Below, one piece after another: positions 1 through 4,974 of a stretch of DNA of 6,872 bases (the first letter of the stretch is position 1; every line of letters begins with the position of its first letter). The translations under genes and the position numbers were made by a program. Origin of the DNA: Actinomycetes bacterium (GTDB taxonomy: Bacteria; Actinomycetota; Actinomycetes; Actinomycetales; Cellulomonadaceae); the NCBI GenBank assembly GCA_023438885.1, contig JAEXPS010000043.1, positions 1 through 6,872 on the forward strand, in the 5' to 3' direction. A model generated the notes under the pieces. The model made no database searches. It was not told the DNA's origin and saw only the letters and a program-made list of their open reading frames with translations.

Positions 1-32
1 GGCCCCCCCCCCCCCGGCGGCGGGCGCTTCAT
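1..32 (-). CDS. Possible 5' end of the next operon gene (partial, tentative)
   Basis: An ATG on the minus strand at 32-30 lies 22 nt after the stop codon of the solute-binding protein and opens a frame that stays open to the window edge, reading M-K-R-P-P-P-G-G-G-G. In carbohydrate ABC importers of this type the binding-protein gene is usually followed by two permease genes, and their cytoplasmic N-termini are often Pro/Gly-rich, so a permease start would fit. Only ten codons are visible, no good Shine-Dalgarno sequence precedes the ATG, and the frame consists largely of a G homopolymer. This is a positional inference, not a recognised protein. Confidence 0.25.
   Translation of the reverse strand, partial: MKRPPPGGGG
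3..15. repeat. 13-base homopolymer C tract (G on the minus strand)
   Basis: Thirteen consecutive C residues, flanked by GG on both sides. On the minus strand this is a run of 13 G starting about 17 nt inside the possible next reading frame. Mononucleotide runs of this length are prone to slipped-strand mispairing and to sequencing or assembly error, so the exact count is uncertain. Confidence 0.9.
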
Positions 33-54
33 GCGATGCGCTCAGGTCTGGCGA

Positions 55-1383
55 TCAGGCCTGGCCGTTGAGCATCGGCGTGAGCCGTGCGTCGTACTCG
101 TCGGCCAGAGCCGCGACGTCGCCACCCTCGGCGACCTTCTGGAAGAACTCCTCGTACACGAAGGCGCCCTCGATCGCGGCCCAGCCCGGCGCGGCCGGGG
201 TCGCCTTGGCGACGGCAGCCGTGTCGATCATCATCTGGGCGAACTTGTCGTCGCCCATGGCCGACCAGTAGTCCTTGATGCCGGGGCCAAGGCCGTTCTG
301 GCCGAGCAGGGTCTGGTACTCCTCGGAGAGGATGATCCGCGCCAGCGACTTGGCCAGCTCAGGGTGCTGCGACTTGGCGGAGACGGCGAAGGTCGAGCCA
401 CCGGCGAACACCGGGGCCAGGCCACCGTCGACACCCGGCAGGCCGAAGATGTCGAACTTCGTCTCGTCGGCCATGCCGTCGCGAACGTCCTCGCCGGCGT
501 CGTTCTTCACCAGGTCGCCGATCGACCAGCGCGCCCAGCCCGGCGCCATGATCGTCGCGGCCGCGGGGCCGGAACCGTCGGTGGCGTCGTTGATGAAGTC
601 CCAGTACGCCACGTCACGGTCGGTCGACGGCAGGTTGGAGGCCTGCTTGTAGAAGTCCGCCCACTGCTCGATGCCCTTGATGGTGTTGGGGTCGGACAGG
701 GTCGAGGTCCACTCGGTGCCGTCGACGGTGGCCAGCTCGCCACCGTTGGCGAAGATCCACGACACGGCGTTGCGCCAGTCGGAGCCGCCCATGGCGAAGC
801 CCGACATCGTGTCGGTCTTCAGCGCCGCGGAGGTCGTGGTGACCTCGTCGAGCGTCGTCGGAACCTCGAGGCCGGCGGCCGAGTAGAGGTCGGCGCGGTA
901 GAACGCGTAGCGCGAACCCCAGTAGTACGGCAGGGCGTAGTTCTTGCCGTCCACGACTCCGACGCCCAGAAGGCCCTCGTGGAACTTGTCGGCACCGATC
1001 TCGGACACGATGTCCGAGACGTCGAGCAGGGCGCCCACGGTCGAGAACGTCGGGGTCTGGGTGTTGCCGATCTCGACGACGTCCGGAGTGTTGGCGGCGT
1101 CGGGGAGGGCCGTGGTCAGCTTGGTGACCAGGTCGCTCCAGCCCTGCTCCTCGATGGTGAGGGTCGAGCCGGGGTTCTCCGACTCGAACTTCTCGACGAG
1201 CCACTCACGCAGCTCGTCCGGCGTGTCGCCACCGGCGACCCAGAGGGTGATGTCGCCGGCCTCCGCCGCGGACGTGTTGTCGCCCGACGGCGTCGTCGGG
1301 GTGTCGGTCCCGCCGCCGGAGCTGCACGCGGCGAGCGCGAGCGCCGCGAGCGTGCCGACGGCCACGATGCGTAGCGTCTTCAC
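55..1383 (-). CDS. Carbohydrate ABC transporter substrate-binding lipoprotein (SBP family 1)
   Basis: This 442-residue protein looks like the extracytoplasmic sugar-binding component of a CUT1-type ABC importer. Residues 1-20 are a lipoprotein signal: K2 and R5, a hydrophobic stretch, then lipobox L-A-A-C with Cys20 as the lipidation site. A Ser/Gly/Thr/Pro-rich tether follows to about residue 43. The mature fold begins at ITLWVAG (45-51), with typical family-1 features: a PDVVEIGN segment, an A-L-L-D-V-S-D segment, NYALPYYWGSRYAFYR and an AGGSTFAVSAKS segment in the second lobe. GTG at 1383 is chosen because GGAGG lies 10 nt upstream and the signal peptide starts there; an in-frame GTG at 1461 would add 26 polar residues ahead of the signal. 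It lies 74 bp downstream of the ROK regulator and is probably co-transcribed. The ligand cannot be read from sequence; an amino sugar or oligosaccharide is possible. No permease or ATPase gene is complete in the window. Confidence 0.93.
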   Translation of the reverse strand: MKTLRIVAVGTLAALALAACSSGGGTDTPTTPSGDNTSAAEAGDITLWVAGGDTPDELREWLVEKFESENPGSTLTIEEQGWSDLVTKLTTALPDAANTPDVVEIGNTQTPTFSTVGALLDVSDIVSEIGADKFHEGLLGVGVVDGKNYALPYYWGSRYAFYRADLYSAAGLEVPTTLDEVTTTSAALKTDTMSGFAMGGSDWRNAVSWIFANGGELATVDGTEWTSTLSDPNTIKGIEQWADFYKQASNLPSTDRDVAYWDFINDATDGSGPAAATIMAPGWARWSIGDLVKNDAGEDVRDGMADETKFDIFGLPGVDGGLAPVFAGGSTFAVSAKSQHPELAKSLARIILSEEYQTLLGQNGLGPGIKDYWSAMGDDKFAQMMIDTAAVAKATPAAPGWAAIEGAFVYEEFFQKVAEGGDVAALADEYDARLTPMLNGQA

Positions 1384-1393
1384 GTTGGGGTTT

Positions 1394-1398
1394 CCTCC
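1394..1398 (-). promoter_or_regulatory. Shine-Dalgarno of the solute-binding protein gene
   Basis: A GGAGG core within AGGGAGGAA on the minus strand, 10 nt before the GTG at 1383. It decides the start codon and suggests strong translation, as expected for a binding protein made in excess over its transporter. Confidence 0.8.
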
Positions 1399-1407
1399 CT
1401 GGTGATC

Positions 1408-1428
1408 GCGGTCGCCGATCGGCGCCGC
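1408..1428 (-). other. Intergenic hairpin between ROK regulator and binding-protein genes
   Basis: A perfect 12-bp palindrome CGCCGATCGGCG (1413-1424) is extended by GCGG/CCGC arms (1408-1411 and 1425-1428) with a single bulged T at 1412. In the minus-strand transcript it forms a GC-rich stem with a GATC loop, ending 9 nt before the GGAGG. No U-run follows, so a classical terminator is unlikely. A partial attenuator or an RNA-processing/stability stem that raises binding-protein expression relative to the regulator is a reasonable inference. A DNA operator is the alternative. Confidence 0.55.
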
Positions 1429-1457
1429 TGTGTGGTTCTTCCGACCTGCAGCCGGGG

Positions 1458-2633
1458 TCACGAGACCCCCAGCTGGCCCGACAGCACGAGGACCGCGGCA
1501 CCCGCGAGCGCGGCGTCCTCGTCGAGCGAGCCGACCCGCAGCACGAGACCTTCCCCGATGACGGGCATGGTCCGGGCTCGGATCGTCTGGAGCGCCGACT
1601 CGCGGAGGGCTCCGTCCAGCAGCTCCGGCGGACCGGAGAGCAGGACCTCCGCGAGGTCGAGCGCGCTGACCACCGGCGCCAGGGCGATGCCCAGGAGCCG
1701 GCCGACCGACGCCAGTGCAGCGTCGGAAGCCTCGGTGTCGAGACCGGCGGTGCGCCGCCGCAGGGCAGGCACGGACAGCACGGTCTCCAGGCAGCCGGTG
1801 CGGCCGCAGGCGCAGGCGTGCGGCTCCTCCCCCGGCGTCGTCTCGTCGACCACCGTCAGGTGGCCCAGCTCACCGGCGGCGTAGTGCTTGCCGCCCACCA
1901 GCCGGCCGTCGAGCACGATCCCCGCGCCGACGCCCTCGCCGATCGTCACGACGATCGAGGCGGCGCCCGCGGCGCCGAAGGTGAACTCGCCGAGCGCGCG
2001 GGTGTTGGCATCGTTGGCCACGTGGATGGGCACCCGCAGCGAGTGCTGGAGGCGTGCCGCCAGCGGCAGCCGGTACCAACCCCGGTTCGGCGCCTGGACC
2101 ACGACGCCGTCGGGATCGATGACGCCGGGGGACGCGATGCCGACCCCGATCACCGGCTGCGTCGCGACCGCGAGCAGGTCCCGGCACAGGTCCTCGAGCA
2201 GCTCGACGGCCGCCTCGCCGACGGCGCCGTCGATCGGCCGCTCGCGGCGCTCGACGACGTCGCCGACGAGGTTCATCACCGCGCCGTGCATCTTGTCGTC
2301 GTCCGTGAGGTCGAGCGCGACGATCTGGAACGCGCCGGTCTGCATCCCGACGAGCGTCGCCGGCTTGCCGACGCGGCTCTCGGCGCGCACGCCCAGCTCG
2401 GCCACCAGACCCTCGGCGATGAGGTCGCCGACCAGGTCGGACACCGTGACGCGGGTGAGGCCCGTCGAGCGCGCGATGTCGGCACGCGAGGAGGGTCCGG
2501 AGTGGAACAGGTGGGCGAGGACCAGCGACCGGTTGTGGGCCCGGGCGTGCTCGGGGAGCACCTTCGCCGTGGGCCGCAGGGCCTGCCCCAGCCGATGGGT
2601 GGCCCTCGAACCGGGCCCCGTTGTCGCCGTCAC
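1458..2633 (-). CDS. ROK-family transcriptional regulator
   Basis: This 391-residue protein (NagC/XylR/Mlc-like group) probably represses sugar genes and responds to a sugar ligand. Residues 32-80 form a winged helix-turn-helix (SRADIARSTGLTRVTVSDLV, 49-68). The C-terminal sugar-kinase-like ROK domain has GVGIASPGVID (163-173), the NDAN motif with Asp208, GEGVGAGIVLDG (232-243), GELGH (254-258) and the zinc motif C-A-C-G-R-T-G-C-L-E (Cys274, Cys276, Cys281, with His258). The ATP-binding loop D-x-G-x-T is degenerate (D-L-T-D-D-D at 108-113), as in ROK regulators rather than active kinases. GTG 2633 is chosen because a promoter lies directly upstream with its -10 box 7 nt away; a GTG at 2711 would add 26 residues, lies upstream of the promoter and would force coding through the operator. 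The binding-protein gene follows, so that operon is its likely target. Confidence 0.92.
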   Translation of the reverse strand: MTATTGPGSRATHRLGQALRPTAKVLPEHARAHNRSLVLAHLFHSGPSSRADIARSTGLTRVTVSDLVGDLIAEGLVAELGVRAESRVGKPATLVGMQTGAFQIVALDLTDDDKMHGAVMNLVGDVVERRERPIDGAVGEAAVELLEDLCRDLLAVATQPVIGVGIASPGVIDPDGVVVQAPNRGWYRLPLAARLQHSLRVPIHVANDANTRALGEFTFGAAGAASIVVTIGEGVGAGIVLDGRLVGGKHYAAGELGHLTVVDETTPGEEPHACACGRTGCLETVLSVPALRRRTAGLDTEASDAALASVGRLLGIALAPVVSALDLAEVLLSGPPELLDGALRESALQTIRARTMPVIGEGLVLRVGSLDEDAALAGAAVLVLSGQLGVS

Positions 2634-2638
2634 GTTTG

Positions 2639-2659
2639 TTAGTAGAGCGTCCTTACTAA
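2639..2659. promoter_or_regulatory. Inverted-repeat operator TTAGTA-N9-TACTAA
   Basis: Perfect 6-bp arms (2639-2644 and 2654-2659) around a 9-bp spacer, AT-rich within very GC-rich DNA. It occupies the space between the -35 and the start of the ROK gene and overlaps the -10. Position, symmetry and neighbour suggest the autoregulatory binding site of the adjacent ROK protein. Seen: the repeat and its position. Inferred: which protein binds. Confidence 0.7.
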
Positions 2660-2669
2660 TCCGCGTCAA
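2641..2669 (-). promoter_or_regulatory. Sigma70-type promoter of the ROK regulator, probably leaderless
   Basis: On the minus strand TTGACG (2669-2664) is followed after 17 bp by TCTACT (2646-2641). The -10 ends 7 nt before the GTG at 2633, so transcription would begin at or within a base or two of the start codon. An alternative -10 is TACTAA (2644-2639) with a 19-bp spacer. No Shine-Dalgarno lies at normal distance (an AAGGA sits 16 nt away), which fits a leaderless mRNA. Confidence 0.6.
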
Positions 2670-2699
2670 CTCCGGCGGCGGGCCGTGACCACATCGTGA

Positions 2700-2719
2700 T
2701 GAACTGTTCACGCGCGTGA
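2700..2719. promoter_or_regulatory. Two overlapping palindromes in the divergent spacer
   Basis: TGAAC-T-GTTCA (2700-2710) and the perfect 12-bp TCACGCGCGTGA (2708-2719) share three bases. They lie upstream of the ROK promoter and about 200 bp before the acetyltransferase gene. They may be a second regulator or activator site for either gene. No binding protein is identifiable from the window. Confidence 0.4.
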
Positions 2720-2832
2720 CTCATGGGATCTTCCCGCTGATCGCGGCGTCGCGACGTACGGGTGCGCGGCGGCGAGGCGCCTGGTGCGAAGCACTCGTCT
2801 GTGGCGGGCACCGCGGCGTTCGCCCCGTTGGC

Positions 2833-2851
2833 TGTCTCAGCTAATGAGACA
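2833..2851. promoter_or_regulatory. Inverted repeat TGTCTCA-N5-TGAGACA upstream of the acetyltransferase
   Basis: Perfect 7-bp arms (2833-2839, 2845-2851) around GCTAA, centred 74 bp before the GTG at 2916. A weak -10-like TAATGA (2842-2847) lies inside it, so a bound repressor would block that promoter. As RNA it would also form a small hairpin. The dyad is clear; its function is inferred. The remaining spacer between 2720 and 2915 shows no other feature I can support. Confidence 0.5.
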
Positions 2852-2903
2852 CAGTCCTGCTTCGCTGCGGGAAATCCGGTGCGGGCGAGCGCTGGCGACG
2901 AGC

Positions 2904-2907
2904 AGGA
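2904..2907 (+). promoter_or_regulatory. Shine-Dalgarno of the acetyltransferase gene
   Basis: An AGGA core in GCAGGATC, 8 nt before GTG 2916. It supports this start over the in-frame ATGs at 2784 and 2844, which lack a ribosome-binding site and would add Arg-rich, spacer-derived sequence. Confidence 0.6.
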
Positions 2908-2915
2908 TCAGCGCC

Positions 2916-4007
2916 GTGACCTGCTGGCGCATCCTCGAGCCCGTCCCCGCCGACTCCCTTCCCTGGGCGGTGCAAGCCGTCTCCGACGTCCAGCGCGAGT
3001 GCGAGCTGGACACTTGGGGCTTCGACGACCTGTGGGGCCCCGTCTGGGTGTGGAAGTCGATCCTCGGACCCTCCCCCGACACGCGCCGTCGCCTGTTCGT
3101 CGCAGTTCCCGAAGGGCTCGACGAGCCGGCCGCGGACGACGTGGCCGGCGTCGCCGTGCTGCACCTGCCCCAGACCGGGAACCACCACCTCGGCCACGTC
3201 GACGTCCTGGTGCGCCCGGGCGTGCGCCGGCAGGGTGTGGGCTCGGCACTGGCCACCCGCGCCGAGCAGGCCCTGGCCGGCGAAGGCCGCACCGTGGCCA
3301 TCTCCTACGTCGCCTCCACCCCGGAACCGCCGGAGGGGCCGGACGCACTCGAGCCGCCCACCGGCACCGGGCGCATCCCCGCCCACGCGCCGTCCACCCG
3401 GCTCGCCCTGGGCCACGGTTACCGCCTGGAGCAGGTGAGCCGGCACTCCGTGCTGACGGTGCCCGACGACCTCACGCAGACCGCCGCCGCGCGGGACGCC
3501 GCCCTGGCCGTGGCCGGGGAGGAGTACCGCCTGCACGTCTGGCACGACGACGTGCCACCGCAGTGGCGCGCCGGAATGGCGGACCTGCTCAGCCGCATGC
3601 TCTCCGACATCCCGACCGGAGACCTCTCCTATGGCGACGACCTGTGGGACGTCGCTCGCGTGGAGCGCTGGCTCGCGACCTACACCGAGCGTGCGATGCG
3701 CGTCACGCTCACGGTGGCCGAGCACACCCCGACCCGAACGCTCACCGCCTTCACCGAGCTGGCGTACCCCAAGCCCGAGGTCCCGTTCGCGTTCCAGGAA
3801 GGCACGCTGGTGCACGCCGACCACCGTGGGCGCCGGCTGGGCATGGCCGTCAAGGCCCAGAACCTGCTCGCCGTGCGCGAGCGACGCCCCGGCCTGCGTC
3901 GCATCCACACGGACAACGCCCAGGAGAACTCGTTCATGCTGGCGATCAACGTCGCGCTGGGCTTCGCCCCCGCCGGGGTCTGGGCCGCGTGGCAGAAGAA
4001 GCTGTAG
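2916..4007 (+). CDS. Tandem-domain GNAT family N-acetyltransferase
   Basis: A 363-residue protein with two GNAT-like halves; it should transfer an acyl group from acetyl-CoA to an amine, substrate unknown. The first half carries the acetyl-CoA loop in VDVLVRPGVRRQGVGSAL (R104-R-Q-G-V-G109), preceded by a beta strand with GHVDVLV and followed by the helix. The second half repeats it in GTLVHADHRGRRLGMAVKAQNL (R304-G-R-R-L-G309) and ends with the usual C-terminal element TDNAQENSFMLAINVALGF (332-350), in which the Asn and the LGF are typical. Both loops look intact. There is no signal peptide or membrane segment, so it is cytoplasmic. Two-domain GNATs include mycothiol synthase MshD, but I see nothing diagnostic for that enzyme. 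It is a single gene, divergent from the ROK unit and convergent with the kinase, ending TAG. Confidence 0.9.
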   Translation: MTCWRILEPVPADSLPWAVQAVSDVQRECELDTWGFDDLWGPVWVWKSILGPSPDTRRRLFVAVPEGLDEPAADDVAGVAVLHLPQTGNHHLGHVDVLVRPGVRRQGVGSALATRAEQALAGEGRTVAISYVASTPEPPEGPDALEPPTGTGRIPAHAPSTRLALGHGYRLEQVSRHSVLTVPDDLTQTAAARDAALAVAGEEYRLHVWHDDVPPQWRAGMADLLSRMLSDIPTGDLSYGDDLWDVARVERWLATYTERAMRVTLTVAEHTPTRTLTAFTELAYPKPEVPFAFQEGTLVHADHRGRRLGMAVKAQNLLAVRERRPGLRRIHTDNAQENSFMLAINVALGFAPAGVWAAWQKKL

Positions 4008-4030
4008 GGCCGGTCAGCCGCGCACGGCCC
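4007..4030. terminator. Weak possible bidirectional terminator stem
   Basis: GGGCCG (4007-4012) and CGGCCC (4025-4030) can pair around a 12-nt loop at the convergent junction, where two stop codons are 6 bp apart. It overlaps the 3' end of the kinase gene and has no T-run on either side. In DNA this GC-rich such stems are common by chance. Confidence 0.2.
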
Positions 4031-4895
4031 GGCGCAGCGCGCCCGGGTGCCGCACGGACTCGGTCGCGGTGACGACGGCGGCGCGCAGCGCCGCCAGCGG
4101 GTCGAGGCCGCGCGCCAGCCCGGCACCCATGGCGCCGTGCAGCACGTCGCCCGCCCCGAGCGTGTCGACGACGTCCCGGGGCTCGACGGGCGGAGGCGCG
4201 ACCTCGTCGACCACTCCCGCAGCCGTGCGCACCCGCACCGGTCCGGCACCCGCCGAGCGGGCGACGAACCAGGGGCCGAGCGCCGCCACAGCCTCCAGCG
4301 GGTCACCGGCCGCTCCCGGGACCGCGAAGTCCGCGGAGAGCACCGCGACGGCGACGTGGGCGAGCAGCCGCTCCAGTCCCGGCTTCCAGGAGCCGCCGTC
4401 GGCCAGCACGACCAGCCGGCGGGCCGCCGCCTCGGCGGCGAACGTCGCTCCCGCCGAGAGGTGGTGGCCGTCCACCAGCACGGCGGTGGCCTCGTCGAGC
4501 ACGCCGAGGGCGGCCGTTGCCGCAGGGCCCAGGTCGTCGGCCCGCAGCGTGGCGTTGGTCGAGACGACCGCGCGCTGACCGGTCGAGGTGGTCACCAGCA
4601 CCGTCGAGACCGGCGGGTCGCCGGGCTCGTCGGCCGCGAGGTCCACCACCCGGACGCCCGCTCGCTGCAGGCCGCCGCGCACCAGCGCTGCGACCGGTCC
4701 CGACCCCAGGGCGGTGACCAGGACCGCGGGGACGCCCAGCGCGACGGCTGCGGCGGCCGCGTTGGCGGCCGGCCCGCCGAACGTCACGTCGAGCCCGCGG
4801 GCCACGACCTTCTCGTCGGGACCCGGGACCCTGGTCACCCGCTGGACCACGTCGAGGGTCGCCAGACCGCAGCACACGAGCAGCGGAGGGGTCAC
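4014..4895 (-). CDS. PfkB/ribokinase-family carbohydrate kinase
   Basis: This 293-residue protein transfers phosphate from ATP to a sugar or related hydroxyl compound in the cytoplasm. The N-terminal PfkB region starts CCGLATLDVVQRV (8-20), and the substrate-binding Gly pair lies in FGGPAANAAAAAVALG (39-54). The C-terminal signature is DTLGAGDVLHGAMGAGLARG (244-263), where GAGD forms the anion hole and Asp250 is the catalytic base. Length is close to the family norm of about 300. GTG 4895 is used because the family's first beta strand begins six residues later and a -10-like box ends 7 nt upstream; longer in-frame starts reach into pgi on the other strand. The substrate is not evident: it lacks the GGKGANQA form of ribokinase. 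It is divergent from pgi with a 79-bp shared spacer, which suggests a role in feeding hexose into glycolysis, but a nucleoside or other sugar is possible. Confidence 0.9.
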   Translation of the reverse strand: MTPPLLVCCGLATLDVVQRVTRVPGPDEKVVARGLDVTFGGPAANAAAAAVALGVPAVLVTALGSGPVAALVRGGLQRAGVRVVDLAADEPGDPPVSTVLVTTSTGQRAVVSTNATLRADDLGPAATAALGVLDEATAVLVDGHHLSAGATFAAEAAARRLVVLADGGSWKPGLERLLAHVAVAVLSADFAVPGAAGDPLEAVAALGPWFVARSAGAGPVRVRTAAGVVDEVAPPPVEPRDVVDTLGAGDVLHGAMGAGLARGLDPLAALRAAVVTATESVRHPGALRRAVRG

Positions 4896-4902
4896 GGACG
4901 CC

Positions 4903-4908
4903 AGCGTA
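4903..4908 (-). promoter_or_regulatory. -10 box of the PfkB kinase gene, probably leaderless
   Basis: TACGCT on the minus strand matches TANNNT and ends 7 nt before GTG 4895, the same spacing as at the ROK gene. No convincing -35 and no Shine-Dalgarno are visible, which again points to a leaderless transcript. Confidence 0.45.
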
Positions 4909-4911
4909 GAT

Positions 4912-4928
4912 GCGGGTCCCGGGCCCGC
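4912..4928. promoter_or_regulatory. Near-perfect palindrome between the divergent kinase and pgi promoters
   Basis: The 17-nt element GCGGGTCCCGGGCCCGC pairs with itself at every position except one T/G mismatch, centred on 4920. It lies between the -10-like boxes of the two genes (4903-4908 and 4934-4939), over both -35 regions. A shared operator controlling both genes is the natural inference; chance in GC-rich DNA is the main alternative. Confidence 0.4.
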
Positions 4929-4933
4929 CTCAC

Positions 4934-4939
4934 TACGGT
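4934..4939 (+). promoter_or_regulatory. -10 box candidate for pgi
   Basis: TACGGT matches TANNNT and would start transcription near 4946, giving a leader of about 30 nt that contains the AGGAG ribosome site. No recognisable -35 is present at 17-18 bp. Confidence 0.4.
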
Positions 4940-4964
4940 GGGGAGCGCAACCACAGACGGCCTC

Positions 4965-4970
4965 AGGAGA
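4965..4970 (+). promoter_or_regulatory. Shine-Dalgarno of pgi
   Basis: AGGAGA, with AGGAG ending 5 nt before GTG 4975. It fixes the pgi start; the frame is open far upstream (to 4588) but that stretch is antisense to the kinase gene. Confidence 0.8.
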
Positions 4971-4974
4971 TCTC

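Noticed and set aside
31..1374. Long plus-strand open frame (447 codons) opposite the solute-binding protein
   Set aside because: Its translation is Arg/Gly/Val-rich low-complexity sequence with no domain, while the minus strand encodes a clear lipoprotein. It is an antisense shadow of GC-biased codon use.
1818..2642. Plus-strand open frame (274 codons) opposite the ROK regulator
   Set aside because: Asp/Arg/His/Gly-rich shadow of the ROK coding sequence with no domain and no ribosome site.
2634..2915. Insertion-sequence remnant or small RNA gene in the divergent spacer
   Set aside because: There are dyads but no transposase fragment, no target duplication and no clear promoter-terminator pair. 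Regulatory sites explain the region better.
2841..3908. Minus-strand open frame (355 codons) opposite the acetyltransferase
   Set aside because: Low-complexity Gly/Val/His-rich translation; the plus strand carries two GNAT motifs and a ribosome site.
4588..4974. N-terminal extension of pgi by 129 codons
   Set aside because: It overlaps the kinase gene on the other strand, its residues are shadow-like, and AGGAG plus normal family length place the start at 4975.
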